NCBI GenBank assembly: GCA_911810475.1
Contig: OU461276.1
Span: 675,501 to 739,500, forward strand
DNA: 64,000 nt
Reading direction: 5' to 3'
Source of the DNA: Candidatus Celerinatantimonas neptuna
GTDB taxonomy: Bacteria > Pseudomonadota > Gammaproteobacteria > Enterobacterales > Celerinatantimonadaceae
Part shown: positions 1-11,032 of the stretch, one piece after another
Numbering within the stretch: position 1 is the first letter of the stretch
Layout of the letters: every line of letters starts with the position of its first letter
The notes under the pieces: model-generated
Database searches by the model: none
The model's input: the letters and a program-made list of their open reading frames with translations, nothing else
Told to the model about the DNA's origin: nothing
Position numbers and translations under genes: made by a program

Positions 1-819
1 TAGGGAATGGGCCTGCCAACATGCTTTATGATCCAAAGCATAACCGACAGTCTTAGGATAACGATATTGCAATTCAACACCGAAAGGATCATCAAAGTTG
101 GCAATCAACACCCCATCTTTTGTCATATTAAACAATTTAGCCTTTGCCTGTGCATAGGCTTCCATCGTTCCATGATAATCAAGATGATCCCGGGTCAGAT
201 TGGTAAAAACCGCTGCTTTAAATGGAATACCAGCCACCCGCTTTTGATCCAAACCATGCGATGATACTTCCATTGCAACCAATTCGATGCCCTGCTCTGC
301 AAATTCACTCAACTGACGGTAAATCGTTAAAATATCCGCGGTGGTATTCAGAGCACCATGTAACTGGCCTGGCTGTCCATTACCTAACGTCCCCATAACA
401 GCTGATGGGATCCTCTTTTGAATGGCCAACGATGCTATTAAGTGAGTTACTGTACTTTTACCATTGGTCCCGGTAACACCAATAATCGTATTCGGTAAGT
501 CAGGATAAGCACCATGAGCCAACTCAGCTAAATGATAACTTAATTGAAAACAGTCGATGATCAATACGCCCTGACGATATTCGAATGTCCCGTCAGATTC
601 TTTTGAATCACTCTCTTTAAGTACTGCAACAGCACCATTGATGATCGCCTGTTCGATATAACGGCGACCATCACTCTGATGGCCTTTAATTGCGACAAAC
701 AAACTTCCCGGTAATACAGCCCGGCTATCGATAAACAGATTGTTAATTTCAATTTGTAAATCCATATCAGACTGGCTTTCAAACCAACCCGACAGTAACT
801 GCTCTAATCTAACCTTCAT
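1..819 (-). CDS. murE: MurE, UDP-MurNAc-tripeptide synthetase (N-terminal part; runs off the left edge)
   Basis: MurE adds meso-diaminopimelate to UDP-MurNAc-L-Ala-D-Glu in cytoplasmic peptidoglycan precursor synthesis. I read 273 codons without a stop from the ATG at 817-819 to the window edge. The Mur-ligase ATP loop GTNGKST is at residues 117-123 (K121), followed by NTTADI, then EVSSHGLDQKR and TNLTRDHLDYHGTMEAY, all family signatures. The loop has Ser where many MurE have Thr, a conservative change. The start lies 11 bases inside the end of ftsI, which indicates translational coupling in the division and cell wall operon. The C-terminal substrate-binding domain is outside the window, so the DAP-specific motif cannot be checked. 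Confidence 0.95.
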   Translation of the reverse strand, partial: MKVRLEQLLSGWFESQSDMDLQIEINNLFIDSRAVLPGSLFVAIKGHQSDGRRYIEQAIINGAVAVLKESDSKESDGTFEYRQGVLIIDCFQLSYHLAELAHGAYPDLPNTIIGVTGTNGKSTVTHLIASLAIQKRIPSAVMGTLGNGQPGQLHGALNTTADILTIYRQLSEFAEQGIELVAMEVSSHGLDQKRVAGIPFKAAVFTNLTRDHLDYHGTMEAYAQAKAKLFNMTKDGVLIANFDDPFGVELQYRYPKTVGYALDHKACWQAHSL

Positions 820-2551
820 TATCTGCCTCCCGAGTCTTTTCATCATCAAGGGACACAAGATGTAAATCATGACCATCAGGTGGAACATTCAAATATTGCA
901 AACTCCCCCCCATGACTTTGCCAAAAACGGGGGCGGCAACCTGTCCACCAGAATACTGATCACCTTGTGGATTATTCACGACAACAGCAATAGCTAATCT
1001 CGGGTTAGAGACTGGCGCAACGCCAGCAAATAACGCAACATAATTATCACTATACCCACCAGCATCGGCCTTACGACTCGTTCCTGTTTTCCCTGCGACC
1101 TGATATCCGGGAACCTGCGCTAACGGTGCCGTTCCTTGATCACTCACAACCGACTCCAGCATTTTCAATAGCATACGTGTATTTTTCTCTTTGAATACTC
1201 GTTTGCCCTGTGGGGGTTTAGTTAATTTCAAAATAGAAATAGGTCTGTCAATACCACCTGACCCTAAAATAGAATACGCATGTGCCAACTGAAGAGGTGT
1301 AACCGTCAAACCATAACCAAACGCCATGGTCGCTAATTCAAAATCGGACCAGCGATGACGATTCGGCATAATTCCAGTGGCTTCACCATCAAGCCCGGTA
1401 CCTAATATATTCCCAAACCCAACGGTATAGAAAGTACTCAACAACGAATGGACACCACAACGAATAGCTAATGTAGCGGCACCGATATTACTGGATTTTT
1501 CAAGAATCGTCGTCAGACTCATATTGCCCAGAATACTGTCATCCCGAACAATATGACCGCTGACACGAATATAACCAGGACGGTTATCAATGACGGTATC
1601 TTTGTTAGCAACACCTTTTTCAAGAGCCGTCAGAACTGTAAATGGCTTCATTGTTGAACCCGGCTCATAAGCATCTGTAACAGCCCTGTTGCGGTAACGA
1701 AAACTTTGCAGCTGACTGCGATCATTTGGATTAAACGATGGACTATTGGCCATAGCTAAAACTTCACCGGTCTGAATATCCAAAACCACAATGCTTCCCG
1801 ATGTAGCCTTTGTCGCTTCAACTTCCCGTTTAATTTCCCGATAGGCGAGTGTCTGGATCCGCTGATCCAGACTAAGATGCAAATCATGACCTGGTTCCTG
1901 AGGTCTGATAACCGCAAGATTTTCAATGGTGCGCCCCAATCTGTCTTTGCGCACGATTCTTTCCCCGGAATGACCGGTCAACCATTGATCATATGCTAGT
2001 TCAACGCCTTCCTGACCATGATCATCAATATTGGTAAATCCAACTAAATGAGCACTAATTTCACCTGCCGGATAAAACCGTCTGGATTCGGGTTTAAGAT
2101 AGACACCAGGAATTTTCAGCTCTTTAATATAGTTTCCAAGCGATAAATTTAACTGGCGACGCAAATACACAAAGCGGCGTTTAGGATTTGCCACTTTGGC
2201 TTTTAACACACTTTCTTTAACACCCAATGCAGACGCTAACGCTTTCCACTTGCGGGCCTGCAAAAAACTCTGTGTATCATGAACCCGCTTAGGATCAGCC
2301 CATACAGCACAAACAGGTACACTGACAGCTAACTCATTTCCATTGCGATCGGTGATCATCCCTCGTTGTTCTGGCATTTTTTCAGTCCGCACAGAACGCA
2401 TATTCCCTTCATTGATCAAATGCTGGGAATTCACAACCTGTATGTAAGCAACACGACCAGCCAGAGCAGAAAACACCAAAGCAATTGCTCCAAGCACCAA
2501 CCAAAAGCGCCAACGGATATATAACGAAGGTGACTTTATCTTGCGTTTCAT
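809..2551 (-). CDS. ftsI: Penicillin-binding protein 3 (FtsI), septal transpeptidase
   Basis: FtsI is the inner-membrane transpeptidase that cross-links peptidoglycan at the division septum. The protein is 580 residues, close to the family length. A short cytoplasmic tail precedes one membrane segment at about residues 14-38. The class B PBP dimerisation region follows, with TDRNGNELAVS near residue 70. The transpeptidase domain shows all three active-site motifs: STMK at 299-302 (catalytic Ser299), SSN at 353-355 and KTG at 488-490. The gene overlaps ftsL upstream by 4 bases and murE downstream by 11 bases, the usual dcw arrangement. Confidence 0.97.
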   Translation of the reverse strand: MKRKIKSPSLYIRWRFWLVLGAIALVFSALAGRVAYIQVVNSQHLINEGNMRSVRTEKMPEQRGMITDRNGNELAVSVPVCAVWADPKRVHDTQSFLQARKWKALASALGVKESVLKAKVANPKRRFVYLRRQLNLSLGNYIKELKIPGVYLKPESRRFYPAGEISAHLVGFTNIDDHGQEGVELAYDQWLTGHSGERIVRKDRLGRTIENLAVIRPQEPGHDLHLSLDQRIQTLAYREIKREVEATKATSGSIVVLDIQTGEVLAMANSPSFNPNDRSQLQSFRYRNRAVTDAYEPGSTMKPFTVLTALEKGVANKDTVIDNRPGYIRVSGHIVRDDSILGNMSLTTILEKSSNIGAATLAIRCGVHSLLSTFYTVGFGNILGTGLDGEATGIMPNRHRWSDFELATMAFGYGLTVTPLQLAHAYSILGSGGIDRPISILKLTKPPQGKRVFKEKNTRMLLKMLESVVSDQGTAPLAQVPGYQVAGKTGTSRKADAGGYSDNYVALFAGVAPVSNPRLAIAVVVNNPQGDQYSGGQVAAPVFGKVMGGSLQYLNVPPDGHDLHLVSLDDEKTREADNEG

Positions 2552-2865
2552 GGCGTCACCAATATCTCATTTTTTGGCTGAGGGCGAATCATATTCAATC
2601 TGCTTTGCGCTAACTGTTCGATCCGATTATGCTCATCCAAAGCATTTTCTTCGATCAAAAGATGACGCCAATCGTTATTCAACTCATCCCGCTTGACAAT
2701 CAACTCCGAACGTTGAGTAATTAACGTCCGGGTATCTTGGGTTACAACAACAATAGCCATACCAGAAGCCAGGCAGATCACAATAAGCAGCCACATCAGC
2801 TTAAAATGCTTCAAATCATAAAAAATAATGGCTAGTAAATTAGTTCTCTGCGGTATTGAACTCAT
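2548..2865 (-). CDS. ftsL: Cell division protein FtsL
   Basis: FtsL is a small bitopic protein that joins FtsB and FtsQ and activates FtsWI at the septum. The product is 105 residues. It has a cytoplasmic tail, one hydrophobic segment at about residues 22-41 ([19 protein letters not shown]) and a periplasmic coiled-coil-like stretch ending in RLNMIRPQP, which is typical of FtsL. It overlaps rsmH upstream and ftsI downstream by 4 bases each. FtsL is poorly conserved in sequence, so the call rests on size, topology and its fixed place between rsmH and ftsI. Confidence 0.93.
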   Translation of the reverse strand: MSSIPQRTNLLAIIFYDLKHFKLMWLLIVICLASGMAIVVVTQDTRTLITQRSELIVKRDELNNDWRHLLIEENALDEHNRIEQLAQSRLNMIRPQPKNEILVTP

Positions 2866-3797
2866 CCCAGACGCTCCGCGACTCGTAAAACCGAGCTTCT
2901 TGCCCGATTATTTTGTTGAACTTCCGTATCCGAAGGCTTACGAGCCTTCCCAATTGCTTTAAGTTTTCTTCCCTTTTGTAACTGGGCTTCTGTTAGCGGC
3001 AGCCCCCTTGGATGACTTTCTCCATTTTGTTGCTGCCTGATAAATCGTTTGACCAACCGATCTTCAAGAGAATGAAAGCTAATCACCGATAAACGCCCTT
3101 CGGGTGCCATCACATTAACAGCGCCTTTTAGCGCTAAAGAAATTTCATCCAACTCACTATTGATATAGATTCGAATGGCCTGAAAACTTCGAGTCGCCGG
3201 ATGCTTGTGTTTCTCTTTAACCGGGACCGCCTGGCTTATCAAATCCGCTAATTCAACAGTTGTTTCAAGTGGCTTTTCACTACGTTGCCCAACAATTGCA
3301 GTCGCAATCCGTTTAGCAAAGCGTTCTTCACCAAATGTTTTTAAAACCCATACTATTTCGCCATGATCCGCATCAGCCAGCCACTGAGCTGCTGATTGTC
3401 CGTGCTCTGGGTCCATTCGCATATCAAGCGGCCCATCACGTAAAAAACTAAACCCCCGACTCGCATCATCAAGTTGTGGAGATGAAACTCCCAGATCAAA
3501 CAAAACGCCGTCTATCTTCCCTTTCAAATCAAGTTGATCGATATAAATTTCAATCTTCGAAAACGGCCCATGCAACACACTGATACGCGGATCTTCTTCT
3601 GCTAACATTCGAGCCACACGGATCGCCTGTGGATCCCGATCAATGACAATTAATCGCCCTTGCGGCCCGAGTTTTGATAAAATAAGCCGACTGTGTCCAC
3701 CCCGGCCAAAAGTACCATCGACATAGATTCCTCCGGCCCGAATATTTAAAGCTTCGACCGCTTCATCCAACAGCACTGTTTTATGTTTAAATTCCAT
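2862..3797 (-). CDS. rsmH: 16S rRNA (cytosine-1402-N4)-methyltransferase RsmH
   Basis: RsmH methylates N4 of C1402 of 16S rRNA in the ribosomal P site, using S-adenosylmethionine. I choose the ATG at 3795-3797, giving 311 residues beginning [17 protein letters not shown], the normal family N-terminus. A longer in-frame extension reaches 3929 but lies wholly inside mraZ and matches nothing. An ATG at 3803 is also possible. The SAM-binding motif [10 protein letters not shown] is near residue 27, and [11 protein letters not shown] and RSFQAIRI are further RsmH signatures. It sits 7 bases after mraZ and overlaps ftsL by 4 bases. Confidence 0.96.
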   Translation of the reverse strand: MEFKHKTVLLDEAVEALNIRAGGIYVDGTFGRGGHSRLILSKLGPQGRLIVIDRDPQAIRVARMLAEEDPRISVLHGPFSKIEIYIDQLDLKGKIDGVLFDLGVSSPQLDDASRGFSFLRDGPLDMRMDPEHGQSAAQWLADADHGEIVWVLKTFGEERFAKRIATAIVGQRSEKPLETTVELADLISQAVPVKEKHKHPATRSFQAIRIYINSELDEISLALKGAVNVMAPEGRLSVISFHSLEDRLVKRFIRQQQNGESHPRGLPLTEAQLQKGRKLKAIGKARKPSDTEVQQNNRARSSVLRVAERLG

Positions 3798-3804
3798 TAT
3801 CATC

Positions 3805-4260
3805 TTATAAAGAGAAATCTCGTAATTGGTCACTAAGCAGATCGTCATCTTCCGAGTCTTGCAGATCCTCGGCAATCTGAGCATCCCAATGGGCTGCTGA
3901 CCATATTTCAAATTTGTTGAGCTGACCAACCAACATCACTTGTTTTTCCAGTTGCGCATGTTGACGCAAGGGGGCTGATATCAGCAGACGCCCGTTCTTA
4001 TCCATCTGACAATCATCTGCATATCCAAGCAACAACCGCTGTAAACGCCTCTCTAGCGGGTTCATACTGGATAACTTACGCAGTTTACGTTCAATCTCCT
4101 CCCACTCATTTAGTGGGTATAACAGTAAGCAATTCAATGTGATATCAACTGTGCAAACAAACTGTCCCTGGCACTCTTCGAGCAATAGATCACGATAGCG
4201 TGTCGGCATCGCCAGCCTTCCTTTACTATCGAGATTGACCGAATTCGCACCACGTAACAT
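3805..4260 (-). CDS. mraZ: MraZ, transcriptional regulator of the division/cell-wall cluster
   Basis: MraZ is an AbrB-fold DNA-binding protein that represses its own operon. The product is 151 residues, the family length. It shows the two repeated SpoVT-AbrB half-motifs: [16 protein letters not shown] at about residues 9-24 and [14 protein letters not shown] at about residues 84-97. It is the first gene of the dcw cluster here. Four phased repeats directly upstream (4271-4305) look like its own operator. Confidence 0.96.
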   Translation of the reverse strand: MLRGANSVNLDSKGRLAMPTRYRDLLLEECQGQFVCTVDITLNCLLLYPLNEWEEIERKLRKLSSMNPLERRLQRLLLGYADDCQMDKNGRLLISAPLRQHAQLEKQVMLVGQLNKFEIWSAAHWDAQIAEDLQDSEDDDLLSDQLRDFSL

Positions 4261-4270
4261 AATTCATCTA

Positions 4271-4305
4271 ATCCTTTCAGATCCACATTGATCCACTTTT
4301 TACCA
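4271..4305 (-). promoter_or_regulatory. Probable MraZ operator: four 10-bp-phased TGGNN-type repeats
   Basis: Read on the minus strand toward mraZ, the pentamers TGGTA (4305-4301), TGGAT (4295-4291), TGGAT (4285-4281) and AGGAT (4275-4271) recur at exactly 10-base intervals with 5-base spacers. MraZ in E. coli binds direct TGGGN repeats with 5-base spacers upstream of mraZ. The spacing here is the same but the third G is replaced. The last unit also overlaps the ribosome-binding region. Binding is inferred from spacing and position. Confidence 0.65.
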
Positions 4306-4757
4306 CAATAATAAGTTTAAGGACCCAATAGAACCTTTGCAAGCCACCTAATGAAGGATACTGATGAAAATTTCTGCAAATTTATCGAAGATATCGTTAA
4401 TCTATTGATAACCCAAAAGAATTAATGATCGCGTATTAGAGTAAGAAAAATCACAAATAATCTTTTACAGCAAAGGAAATAGCCAATTTCTGGCATTGAA
4501 TAAGGATTAGTTCACATTTCATGATATTTTTTGAGATAGAAAAAATTCCTAAAATGAATGAGAAATGGGCTAAAATAAGATGAATCCAAAATTGAAAAAT
4601 GAACATAACCATTTGATCAAAAATGCTTTTCTCATAATAAGCTGACAAAAACGTAACGATCATCAGAAGAGAAATGCCATAGGATTAACTCATATAATGC
4701 AGGTAATAATCTCAACACGCTCTCATATCAGAGTCAGATATGAATGAATATTAAATA
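4306..4757. other. AT-rich intergenic region between mraZ and purA, no gene seen
   Basis: These roughly 450 bases must hold the mraZ promoter. I could not fix a convincing -35/-10 pair. A 70-codon open frame at 4451-4663 (minus) is rich in Ile, Phe and Met, has no recognisable family and no clear ribosome-binding site, and I do not call it a gene. Confidence 0.5.
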
Positions 4758-4758
4758 A

Positions 4759-4785
4759 AAATGCGACCATGAGACGGTCGCATTT
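4759..4785 (-). terminator. Rho-independent terminator of purA
   Basis: A perfect 10-bp stem (AAATGCGACC at 4759-4768 with GGTCGCATTT at 4776-4785) with a 7-base loop lies 20 bases after the purA stop codon. It is followed on the minus strand by a U-rich tract. Confidence 0.9.
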
Positions 4786-4804
4786 AAGGCCAAACCACTA
4801 TCCA

Positions 4805-6109
<1,305 letters not shown>

Positions 6110-6294
6110 TCAGTGCAGTTGTTAAAAAATGAGTCTACCAGATTTGACCAAGCGATGGGAGTGACAACGGACAATTATTACGCATAAATGACAAAATAAT
6201 TATGGAGAAAAATGACAAAATTAAATAACTATTCTCATAGAGCATGAATCAATTACCCGCAAATCATTTTAAACAATACGATCATCCATAATAA

Positions 6295-6324
6295 AAAAAT
6301 CCGACCCAATCAGGCCGGATTTTT
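6295..6324 (-). terminator. Rho-independent terminator after hflC
   Basis: The arms AAAAATCCGACC (6295-6306) and GGCCGGATTTTT (6313-6324) pair over 12 bp, with one G-U in the minus-strand transcript, and the loop is 6 bases. A T-run follows on the minus strand. It ends the hfq-hflX-hflK-hflC unit before purA. Confidence 0.88.
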
Positions 6325-6346
6325 ACATTAAACATCAACCAATCGA

Positions 6347-7225
6347 CTAATCAGCTTTTGCCCCTTTTCTGAATACATCAAAAAACTGACTGTCTGGCTG
6401 GATGATCATCACATTATCACCTTTATCAAAGCTATTCCGATAAGCCTGCAAACTCCGCCAGAATTCAAAGAACTTAGGCGCTTTACTATATGCTTTAGCA
6501 TAAATTCCGGCAGCATGAGCATCACCTTCACCACGAATTATCTGAGACTTGCGTTTTGCATTTGCCAATAAAACTGTCACGGTTCTATCGACATTAGCCC
6601 TGATAATTTCTGCCTGTTCGCGACCTTCTGAACGATGTTCTGCAGCAACTGCATGTCGTTCTGCACGCATCCGTTTATAGATGCTGGTGCTCACTTCTTT
6701 TGGTAAATTAATCTGTTTAATTCGAACATCCAATACAGTCACACCGATTTCAGACGAACGAGCCGAACGTTTTAACGCTTCTTCCATAATGGCACTACGC
6801 TGACCAGAAACAATCTGATCAATCGTCCGGCCACCAATCTCACTGCGCAATCCGTTATTAATCTTACGCTTCAATAACGACTCAGCCTGAGAAATGCTTC
6901 CTCCAGTTGAAAGTAAGAACTTACCAAAATTGCTGATCCGCCATTTTACATACGAATCAATGATCAGATCTTTTTTCTCAGAAGTGAAGAAGCGGTCCGG
7001 ACTACCATCCATCGTTTGAATCCGGGCATCCAATTTTCGAACCGAATCAATAAAAGGGACTTTAAAATGAAGCCCTGGCGAATAAATTTCCGGCTGATTA
7101 TCAGCACTTCGCTTTATTTTACCAAATTGAATCACCAATCCCCGCTGCCCTTGTTGCACAACAAAAACAGACGAATAACCCAGCAATAACACGACAATTA
7201 AAGCAATAATTCCATACTGTTTCAT
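6347..7225 (-). CDS. hflC: HflC, SPFH-domain modulator of FtsH protease
   Basis: HflC assembles with HflK into a large cage in the inner membrane that surrounds FtsH and limits its access to membrane substrates. The protein is 292 residues. An N-terminal membrane anchor (about residues 4-24) is followed by the band-7/SPFH domain (VQQGQRGLVIQFGKI, SPGLHFKVPF) and a long helical region with RAERHAVAAEHRSEGREQA. It starts 3 bases after the hflK stop, so the two are co-translated. Confidence 0.97.
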   Translation of the reverse strand: MKQYGIIALIVVLLLGYSSVFVVQQGQRGLVIQFGKIKRSADNQPEIYSPGLHFKVPFIDSVRKLDARIQTMDGSPDRFFTSEKKDLIIDSYVKWRISNFGKFLLSTGGSISQAESLLKRKINNGLRSEIGGRTIDQIVSGQRSAIMEEALKRSARSSEIGVTVLDVRIKQINLPKEVSTSIYKRMRAERHAVAAEHRSEGREQAEIIRANVDRTVTVLLANAKRKSQIIRGEGDAHAAGIYAKAYSKAPKFFEFWRSLQAYRNSFDKGDNVMIIQPDSQFFDVFRKGAKAD

Positions 7226-7228
7226 ACT

Positions 7229-8407
7229 TTAATTCCTCCCATAACGATTGCTGCGAGAATCGCTACGCAATGGTATTGAACTATCGCTTTGATTATGATT
7301 CGAAGTCGAATCGCTCGATTTCACAGACGATGGATCACTATCTGTTACCGTCGCACTTTTACGATGTTTCGCATGCTCTAATAACTTATCGATAGGCAGA
7401 TAAATCATATTGCCGCCGCCATGCTTAACATCGAGGAAAATCTTCGCTGATTTACCATAAATCGATTCCATGGTCTGCAAATACAACCGTTCACGAGTAA
7501 TTTTTGGTGCCTGACGATACTCAGGAAGTAATTTCTCAAACTGAGCGACTTCACCTTCTGCATTCAGAACAACCTGTTGTTTATAAGCTTCAGCCTGCTG
7601 AATAATACGTTGTACATTACCACGAGCTTTAGGCTCTACAGCCCGTTCATAAGCTTCAGCTTCCCGGATATAACGCTGTTCATCTTCTTGGGCAGCAATC
7701 GCATCATCAAAGGCATCTTTGACTTCTTCAGGTGGTCGTGCCGGCAAGAAGTTCACATCGACAACCGTTAGTCCCATATCATATGGTTTGATAATCTTTT
7801 CAATTAATTTCCAGGTTTCCTGACGAACCTGTTCACGACCTACAGTCAAAATGTTATCCATTTTGGTGTGACCGATCACATAACGAAGTGCACTATCTGT
7901 CGCTTGACGTAAACTATCATCGGCATTGGTCACACTGAAAAGATATTTTTCCGGATTAGACACACGATATTGCACATCTAGTTCAACACGTACAACATTT
8001 TCATCTTCAGTCAACATGAAACCTGATGCAGGAATAGATCGAATCGACTTGACATCAACCGGAATCACTCTATCAACGAAGGTCGGTTTCCAGTGAAGTC
8101 CTGGAACGACCGTTCCCTGATAGGCACCGAAACGAAGCAAAACACCTCGTTGAGCCTCTTTAATCGTATAAAAACCGCTAATCACCCAAATAATGACTAA
8201 CAGTGCTAAAACGCCCACGATGATCCGCCCGTTAAACGGACTCGTACCCGAACGCCCTCCCGAAGGCTTACCTCCGAATAACCCCATCAAACGTCGGCCC
8301 AATTTTCCTAAAATAGCATCTAAATCAGGAGGGCCCTGATTTTTGTTTCTGTTTCCCCAAGGGTCACGATTACCATTCCCCTTGTTGCCAGGCTCGTTCC
8401 AGGCCAT
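7229..8407 (-). CDS. hflK: HflK, SPFH-domain partner of HflC
   Basis: HflK is the larger subunit of the HflKC complex. The 392-residue protein starts with the Gly/Asn/Pro-rich cytoplasmic tail typical of HflK (MAWNEPGNKGNGNRDPWG). One membrane segment follows at about residues 64-82, then the SPFH domain (IKEAQRGVLLRFGAYQG). The C-terminal tail is Ser/Asp/Asn-rich and of low complexity (about residues 352-392), probably disordered. It is flanked closely by hflX and hflC in one operon. Confidence 0.97.
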   Translation of the reverse strand: MAWNEPGNKGNGNRDPWGNRNKNQGPPDLDAILGKLGRRLMGLFGGKPSGGRSGTSPFNGRIIVGVLALLVIIWVISGFYTIKEAQRGVLLRFGAYQGTVVPGLHWKPTFVDRVIPVDVKSIRSIPASGFMLTEDENVVRVELDVQYRVSNPEKYLFSVTNADDSLRQATDSALRYVIGHTKMDNILTVGREQVRQETWKLIEKIIKPYDMGLTVVDVNFLPARPPEEVKDAFDDAIAAQEDEQRYIREAEAYERAVEPKARGNVQRIIQQAEAYKQQVVLNAEGEVAQFEKLLPEYRQAPKITRERLYLQTMESIYGKSAKIFLDVKHGGGNMIYLPIDKLLEHAKHRKSATVTDSDPSSVKSSDSTSNHNQSDSSIPLRSDSRSNRYGRN

Positions 8408-8438
8408 TTGACTCTCCGCTGTTTGTTCTGATTAAACT

Positions 8439-9737
8439 TTAGTTCGTCCGTACTGAATTTATAAAACTAGGCATCTGCGATTCATATCGCTTACACAACC
8501 TCTGCCACTCAACCTGAGGCATACGAACGTCAAGCAGCCAATTTCCCTGCTCATCGAATGACTCATGAGAAACCGCTTCAAGCTGATATAACTGGCTGCG
8601 CAAACGACCTGCCGTTAATGGTAGGTGTAGCTGCTCTTCGACCATCGTTCCAGATAACCGTTCGCTAATAGCCTGAAGCAATAAGTCAATACCTAATTCC
8701 TGCTGCGCACTGATCCATACCCGCAACGGTTGCCCTTCATCATCACGATCAAGATGTGGTTCAATACCCTCACACTGATCAATTTTATTCATAACCAATA
8801 ACTGAGGAACTTCGTTCGCATCGATCTCCTCAAGCACCAACTGAACCTGCTCAATATTATCAGCAACGCGATCATCGCTACAATCAATGACATGAAGCAA
8901 TAACTGCGCGTCACGTGTTTCCTGTAAAGTTGCTTTAAATGCAGCAACCAAATCATGAGGAAGATGCCGGATAAAACCGACGGTATCCGCTAATATCGAT
9001 GCGCCGACATCCTGAACTTCAATCTTACGAAGTGTCGGATCAAGTGTTGCAAAAAGTTGATCTGCCGCATAAACACCTGATTGTGTCATCGTATTGAAAA
9101 GTGTTGACTTCCCTGCGTTAGTATAACCAACCAAAGAAACGGTAGGGACCTCAGCCCGTTGTCTGGCTCGGCGACTCTGTTCTCGCTGTTTACCAACTTT
9201 AGCTAAGCGGGCAAGAATATTCTTAATACGAATCCGGAGTAACCGACGGTCAGTCTCAAGCTGAGTTTCCCCCGGACCTCGCAGACCAATCCCCCCCTTC
9301 TGACGCTCCAAATGCGTCCATCCTCTAACCAAACGGGTTGATAAGTGGCGAAGTTGGGCTAATTCGACCTGAAGTTTCCCTTCATGCGTTCTGGCACGTT
9401 GTGCGAAAATATCCAGAATTAAAGTTGTTCTATCCAGAACCCGACATTCACACAAGCGTTCCAGGTTCCGCTCTTGAGCAGGAGATAGAGCATGATTAAA
9501 GATCACGACATTCGCTTCATGTAAACGAACTGCCTGAGCTATTTCATCAGCTTTACCTTCTCCAACGTAGTACTTAGAATGTGGCGCATTACGACTTCCC
9601 GTCACAACAGCGACTGACTGGACACCAGCAGAACTGACCAACATTTCTAACTCTTGCAGGTCTTCCCGTTCATCTTCAACTGAAAAATGAATATGAACGA
9701 GAACAGCCCGCTCACCGGCTTCATAGCGGTCAAACAA
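8439..9737 (-). CDS. hflX: HflX, ribosome-associated GTPase
   Basis: HflX is a TRAFAC GTPase that binds and splits stalled 70S ribosomes under stress. The protein is 432 residues. An N-terminal HflX domain has the glycine-rich GGIGLRGPGETQLETDRR, followed by a G domain with G1 GYTNAGKST, G3 DTVGF and G4 NKID. The start codon appears to be TTG at 9735-9737, chosen because the product then begins MFDRYEAGE like its orthologues. It lies 41 bases after hfq in the conserved operon. Confidence 0.97.
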   Translation of the reverse strand: MFDRYEAGERAVLVHIHFSVEDEREDLQELEMLVSSAGVQSVAVVTGSRNAPHSKYYVGEGKADEIAQAVRLHEANVVIFNHALSPAQERNLERLCECRVLDRTTLILDIFAQRARTHEGKLQVELAQLRHLSTRLVRGWTHLERQKGGIGLRGPGETQLETDRRLLRIRIKNILARLAKVGKQREQSRRARQRAEVPTVSLVGYTNAGKSTLFNTMTQSGVYAADQLFATLDPTLRKIEVQDVGASILADTVGFIRHLPHDLVAAFKATLQETRDAQLLLHVIDCSDDRVADNIEQVQLVLEEIDANEVPQLLVMNKIDQCEGIEPHLDRDDEGQPLRVWISAQQELGIDLLLQAISERLSGTMVEEQLHLPLTAGRLRSQLYQLEAVSHESFDEQGNWLLDVRMPQVEWQRLCKRYESQMPSFINSVRTN

Positions 9738-9778
9738 GTTTTAAAACTCCTTATCCATCACTTCAAAACCAGACGCGA

Positions 9779-10018
9779 TTATGCTTCACCATTCTCTGTC
9801 GGAGTATGATGTGACACAGGTCTGGCTGGTACGACCGTCGAAATAGCATGTTTATAGACCATTTGACTAACCGTGTTTTTTAATAAAATGACAAACTGAT
9901 CAAACGATTCAACTTGTCCCTGCAGTTTAATACCATTCACTAAATAAATAGAAACAGGGATTCGTTCCCGACGCAGCGCATTTAAAAATGGGTCTTGTAA
10001 TGATTGCCCCTTAGCCAT
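9779..10018 (-). CDS. hfq: RNA chaperone Hfq
   Basis: Hfq is the hexameric Sm-like protein that pairs small RNAs with mRNAs. The 79-residue product has Sm1 ([20 protein letters not shown]) and Sm2 ([14 protein letters not shown]), with the proximal-face residues Q8, F42 and YKH all present. The C-terminal tail is only about 14 residues beyond the Sm core, shorter than the roughly 102-residue E. coli protein. It lies between miaA and hflX as in most gammaproteobacteria. Confidence 0.98.
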   Translation of the reverse strand: MAKGQSLQDPFLNALRRERIPVSIYLVNGIKLQGQVESFDQFVILLKNTVSQMVYKHAISTVVPARPVSHHTPTENGEA

Positions 10019-10093
10019 TGATGTTTTCCTTATTTTTTATAGTAAATATAGTGCCGGATAATAAAATTAATTATATACCAGTAAACTGCGGCC

Positions 10094-11032
10094 TTATAGA
10101 CAGAATTTCAAGTTTCTCGGGAACTTATTTAACAAATCGTTAAAAACATCAGTCGATTCGGAATCTAACCAGCAGACATCAGACCAACTTCTAAGCCAAG
10201 TAAGCTGGCGCTTTGCCAATTGTCTGGTTGCCGCTAATGCCTTAAAACGCATCTGTTCAAAATCATATTCACCACTCAAATATTGCCACATTTGCCGGTA
10301 TCCGACACAGCGCATCGAAGGCAGTGATAAAGATAAATCACCACGCCTTATCAGTTGATTGACCTCCATTTCAAATCCCTTTTCAATCATCGAATCAAAA
10401 CGTTGTTCGATACGATGATGCAAAGTCTGGCGTTCAGCCGGAGCCATAGCAAATTGATAAAATCGATAAGGTAATGGATCACGCTTAATTGCCGTCAGCT
10501 GTGTCAGACTTTGTCCTGATAGACGATAAACTTCAATCGCTCGCGTTAACCGCTGAGGATCATTAGGATGAATTCGCTCAGCACTTATCGGGTCAAATTG
10601 GGCCAATTGCTCGTGAAGAGCAGGCCATCCATGTTGCCGGGCCTCTTCAGAAATCTGCTCCCGAAGTTCTTCATTTGCACTAGGCAATTCAGAAATCCCT
10701 TCTAATAGAGCTTTGAAATAAAGCATAGTTCCACCAACTAAAATCGGCAACTGTCCTTGGTGGTGAGCTTCATCAATTTCACGAATTACATCCTTATAAA
10801 AGGAGGCTGCAGAATAGTTCTGTAGCGGATCCCGAATATCAATTAAAGCATGTGGATAACGACTTTGTTCTTGCGCAGTAGGTTTTGCCGTACCTATATT
10901 CATTTCCCGATAAACTAGCGCTGAATCAACACTCACAAGCCGGGCCGGCAAACGATCATAGAGCGCCATTGCCAAAGCCGTCTTACCTGAGGCTGTAGGC
11001 CCCATCAGGGTCAAAACAGGCAGTTGATTCAT
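10094..11032 (-). CDS. miaA: tRNA dimethylallyltransferase MiaA
   Basis: MiaA transfers a dimethylallyl group to N6 of A37 in tRNAs that read UNN codons. The product is 312 residues. The P-loop [11 protein letters not shown] lies at residues 11-21, followed by [29 protein letters not shown] and RCVGYRQMW, all MiaA hallmarks. Its ATG overlaps the mutL TGA (ATGA, 11029-11032), so translation is coupled. Hfq follows after 75 bases. Confidence 0.97.
   Translation of the reverse strand: MNQLPVLTLMGPTASGKTALAMALYDRLPARLVSVDSALVYREMNIGTAKPTAQEQSRYPHALIDIRDPLQNYSAASFYKDVIREIDEAHHQGQLPILVGGTMLYFKALLEGISELPSANEELREQISEEARQHGWPALHEQLAQFDPISAERIHPNDPQRLTRAIEVYRLSGQSLTQLTAIKRDPLPYRFYQFAMAPAERQTLHHRIEQRFDSMIEKGFEMEVNQLIRRGDLSLSLPSMRCVGYRQMWQYLSGEYDFEQMRFKALAATRQLAKRQLTWLRSWSDVCWLDSESTDVFNDLLNKFPRNLKFCL

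Noticed and set aside
3798-3929. Longer rsmH start inside mraZ
   Set aside because: The extra 44 codons overlap the mraZ coding region and have no counterpart in RsmH, whose N-terminus begins at the MEFKHKT codon.
4451-4663. 70-codon open frame (minus) between mraZ and purA
   Set aside because: It is AT-driven, rich in Ile, Phe and Met, has no clear ribosome-binding site and resembles no family. It is most likely a chance frame in AT-rich DNA.
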